A DNA stretch of 64,000 nucleotides, taken from assembly GCA_910584915.1 (NCBI GenBank), contig CAJUDM010000014.1, positions 54,101 to 118,100 on the forward strand, read 5' to 3'. This document shows, piece after piece, positions 62,630 through 64,000 of this stretch (its first letter is position 1; every line of letters starts with the position of its first letter). This DNA comes from an uncultured Lachnospiraceae bacterium (lineage in GTDB: Bacteria > Bacillota > Clostridia > Lachnospirales > Lachnospiraceae). The notes under the pieces are model-generated. The model saw nothing but the letters and a program-made list of their open reading frames with translations, had not been told where the DNA came from and ran no database searches. Made by a program: the position numbers and the translations under genes.

Positions 62630-62789
62630 CTATATCTTTCTCTTTCTACATATTTTACCACTAATGCCTGTACTTTAAAACGGGAAATTTTATCTTTTTC
62701 CAAATAACATGGCAGATCAGCCTTTAGGCTTCACTGCTGCATGCGCTCTCCGAACACACTATACACACAAAATCAGCCTGCCGCCAAAA

Positions 62790-63518
62790 TCACTCCTCCT
62801 TGGCCGCTCTCTTAGAAAATACACACCCGCAATAGTTCTGCCTGTACAGATCGTACTCCTTCGACAATTCTATAGACCGTTGATATCCTCCCCTCTTTTT
62901 AAAATCGGAGGGAAGCCAGGCAACCCCATATTCCCCGGCAAGCCTCTCCCCGATCTCGTTGAGCTTCGCCGCATTTTTTAATGGGCTTATGGTCAACGTG
63001 GTAGTAAAAAAATCAACCCCCAGCTTTTTTGCCTGCTTTGCCGTCTCCCGGAGCCGGAGCTCATAGCACCGAAAGCACCGCTCACCACCCTCCATGCAAT
63101 CCTCCAGCCCTTTTGCCATATCCAGAAAACAGGACGGTTCATAATCCCCCTCTATAATTTTTATTTTGAAGGGTTTTCTCTTCTCCGCCTTCTGCCTCTC
63201 ATCCACTCTCTTTATAACGCCACCACTTCCGCTCTGTGCGCTTTCCCATTCCTCCGCCTGACGGTTATATGCCCCGATCAGCCTTATCTCCTCCTGTACC
63301 CGCTTTTTATACTCTTCCCGCTCTGTGATATTCGGATTATAGTAAAATACCGTGATCCGAAAATATTCCCGCAGGTATTCCATACAGTAACTGCTGCAGG
63401 GCGCGCAGCAGCTGTGTAAGAGCAGTCCAGGAGGGACAAAATCCTCTCCTTCAAGCCCACACAATATTTTTTCCAGTTCTTTCTGATAATTTCGCGGCGT
63501 TTGCATATATAACTTCAT
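62790..63518 (-). CDS. queH: Epoxyqueuosine reductase QueH
   Basis: 242 residues from ATG 63518, right after GGAGG (short spacing); ATG 63506 is an alternative. LLLHSCCAPCSSYCMEYL near residue 35 holds the CC and CxxxC cysteines, VFYYNPNI follows, and GGERCFRCYELRL and QNYCGCVFS provide the further cysteines of the family's iron-sulfur/metal site. QueH performs the last step of queuosine synthesis, reducing epoxyqueuosine in tRNA. A charged insertion around residues 85-115 (KRVDERQKAEKRKPF) is longer than usual. Confidence 0.92.
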   Translation of the reverse strand: MKLYMQTPRNYQKELEKILCGLEGEDFVPPGLLLHSCCAPCSSYCMEYLREYFRITVFYYNPNITEREEYKKRVQEEIRLIGAYNRQAEEWESAQSGSGGVIKRVDERQKAEKRKPFKIKIIEGDYEPSCFLDMAKGLEDCMEGGERCFRCYELRLRETAKQAKKLGVDFFTTTLTISPLKNAAKLNEIGERLAGEYGVAWLPSDFKKRGGYQRSIELSKEYDLYRQNYCGCVFSKRAAKEE

Positions 63519-63779
63519 TTCCCTCCGATCTGATCTCTGAAACACCGCCTCGTATCACTCTGATACAAAGCCTCATACGTTACGTTTTCCCTGTGTCCGC
63601 TGCCTCATTCATCGATTTCCTTTCCAGAAAATTTCCGGGATCTGCCCTTCTGCTGACCGTCACATAAAAACTTCGATGACATATACATGCTTTTCTCATC
63701 CTGAAAAATATAGTCTTAATATAAACTGCGTAAATTTTGACCGAGAGGCCGGAATTTTAAGATTTCAGAAAACAGCTTA

Positions 63780-63850
63780 CAGGGGCAGTAGGAATCGAAC
63801 CCACATCGATGGTTTTGGAGACCACTGTTCTACCTTTGAACTATGCCCCT
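63780..63850 (-). tRNA. tRNA-Trp (CCA)
   Basis: 71 nt without the CCA end. Acceptor AGGGGCA/TGCCCCT with discriminator G, D-arm GTTCAAAGGTAGAAC, anticodon loop CTCCAAA (anticodon CCA), T-arm with GGTTCGATTCC. All four arms fold. Confidence 0.95.
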
Positions 63851-63887
63851 ATATATGCACAGACAATTTTTCCCTGGCACGCAAACC

Positions 63888-63916
63888 ATTGTAACACATT
63901 CCATCTCTTTCCGCAA
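63888..63916 (-). promoter_or_regulatory. Promoter of tRNA-Trp
   Basis: On the minus strand TTGCGG (63916-63911), 17 nt spacer, TACAAT (63893-63888), about 40 nt before the tRNA 5' end. Confidence 0.6.
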
Positions 63917-64000
63917 GCACAATTTTTAAGAAAATATCCGCCTCAGTGTAGGATTACAATACATGTGTTACAACTGAATATTTAAAAAGCAGAAATACCT

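Overview
The window looks like chromosome from an anaerobic, spore-forming Firmicute of the Lachnospiraceae/Clostridia type. The evidence is a sigH, mini-RNase III (mrnC), rlmB, cysS, cysE, ispF block, a HydE maturase, QueH, single-chain PurL, ECF sigma/DUF4179 pairs and strong AGGAGG-type ribosome binding sites. The genus cannot be fixed from the sequence alone. Nearly all genes are on the minus strand.

Region 1 (1-17612, minus) is an AT-rich surface-glycan cluster reading towards and off the left edge. It encodes GT2, GT4 and GT11 (alpha-1,2-fucosyltransferase-like) enzymes, a TagF/CDP-glycerol-transferase-like protein with a C-terminal repeat domain, three FkbM-type methyltransferases, a DUF268 protein, a TupA-like ATP-grasp enzyme, a DUF362 protein and an AsnB amidotransferase. 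Seven of these proteins carry, or consist of, the same kind of small Rossmann-like module. Base composition changes abruptly inside the most upstream gene, at its domain boundary.

Region 2 (17613-23330) is the most unusual part. An intact 437-residue TnpB-like protein (18078-19391, minus) appears to have lost all three RuvC catalytic acids but keeps its zinc finger. It has its own near-consensus promoter. About 240 nt of structured non-coding sequence follows it, like an omega-RNA, and then three tandem 44-nt hairpins whose arms covary. These lie directly in front of the glycan cluster on the same strand. This arrangement fits a domesticated, nuclease-dead, RNA-guided regulator (TldR-like) controlling a surface-glycan operon, though that function is inferred. 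Next come two Rpn-family PD-(D/E)XK genes with an 857-bp identical stretch, a tyrosine recombinase, and two 29-bp palindromes that bracket the segment and are exact reverse complements of each other.

Region 3 (23407-34721) holds a coiled-coil protein of unknown function, TatD, RecD2, a DHH phosphoesterase, a coupled GNAT/LysE pair, a half-size EamA protein, a MITE-like inverted repeat in front of an XRE-TPR regulator, and an ECF sigma/DUF4179 pair.

Region 4 (34719-51150) contains hydE behind purL, a TetR regulator, a large cyclic-nucleotide-binding-fold protein, a PAP2-like membrane protein, and an RND efflux operon (adaptor, permease, TetR) with a promoter and palindromic operator in its leader.

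Region 5 (51152-64000) is conserved housekeeping: sigH, rlmB, mrnC, cysS, cysE, ispF, a Suv3-like helicase, tRNA-Met and tRNA-Val, a lipoprotein, argS, an Rpn pseudogene, queH and tRNA-Trp. Start sites were chosen from Shine-Dalgarno spacing. All family names come from motif recognition by eye, with no database search.
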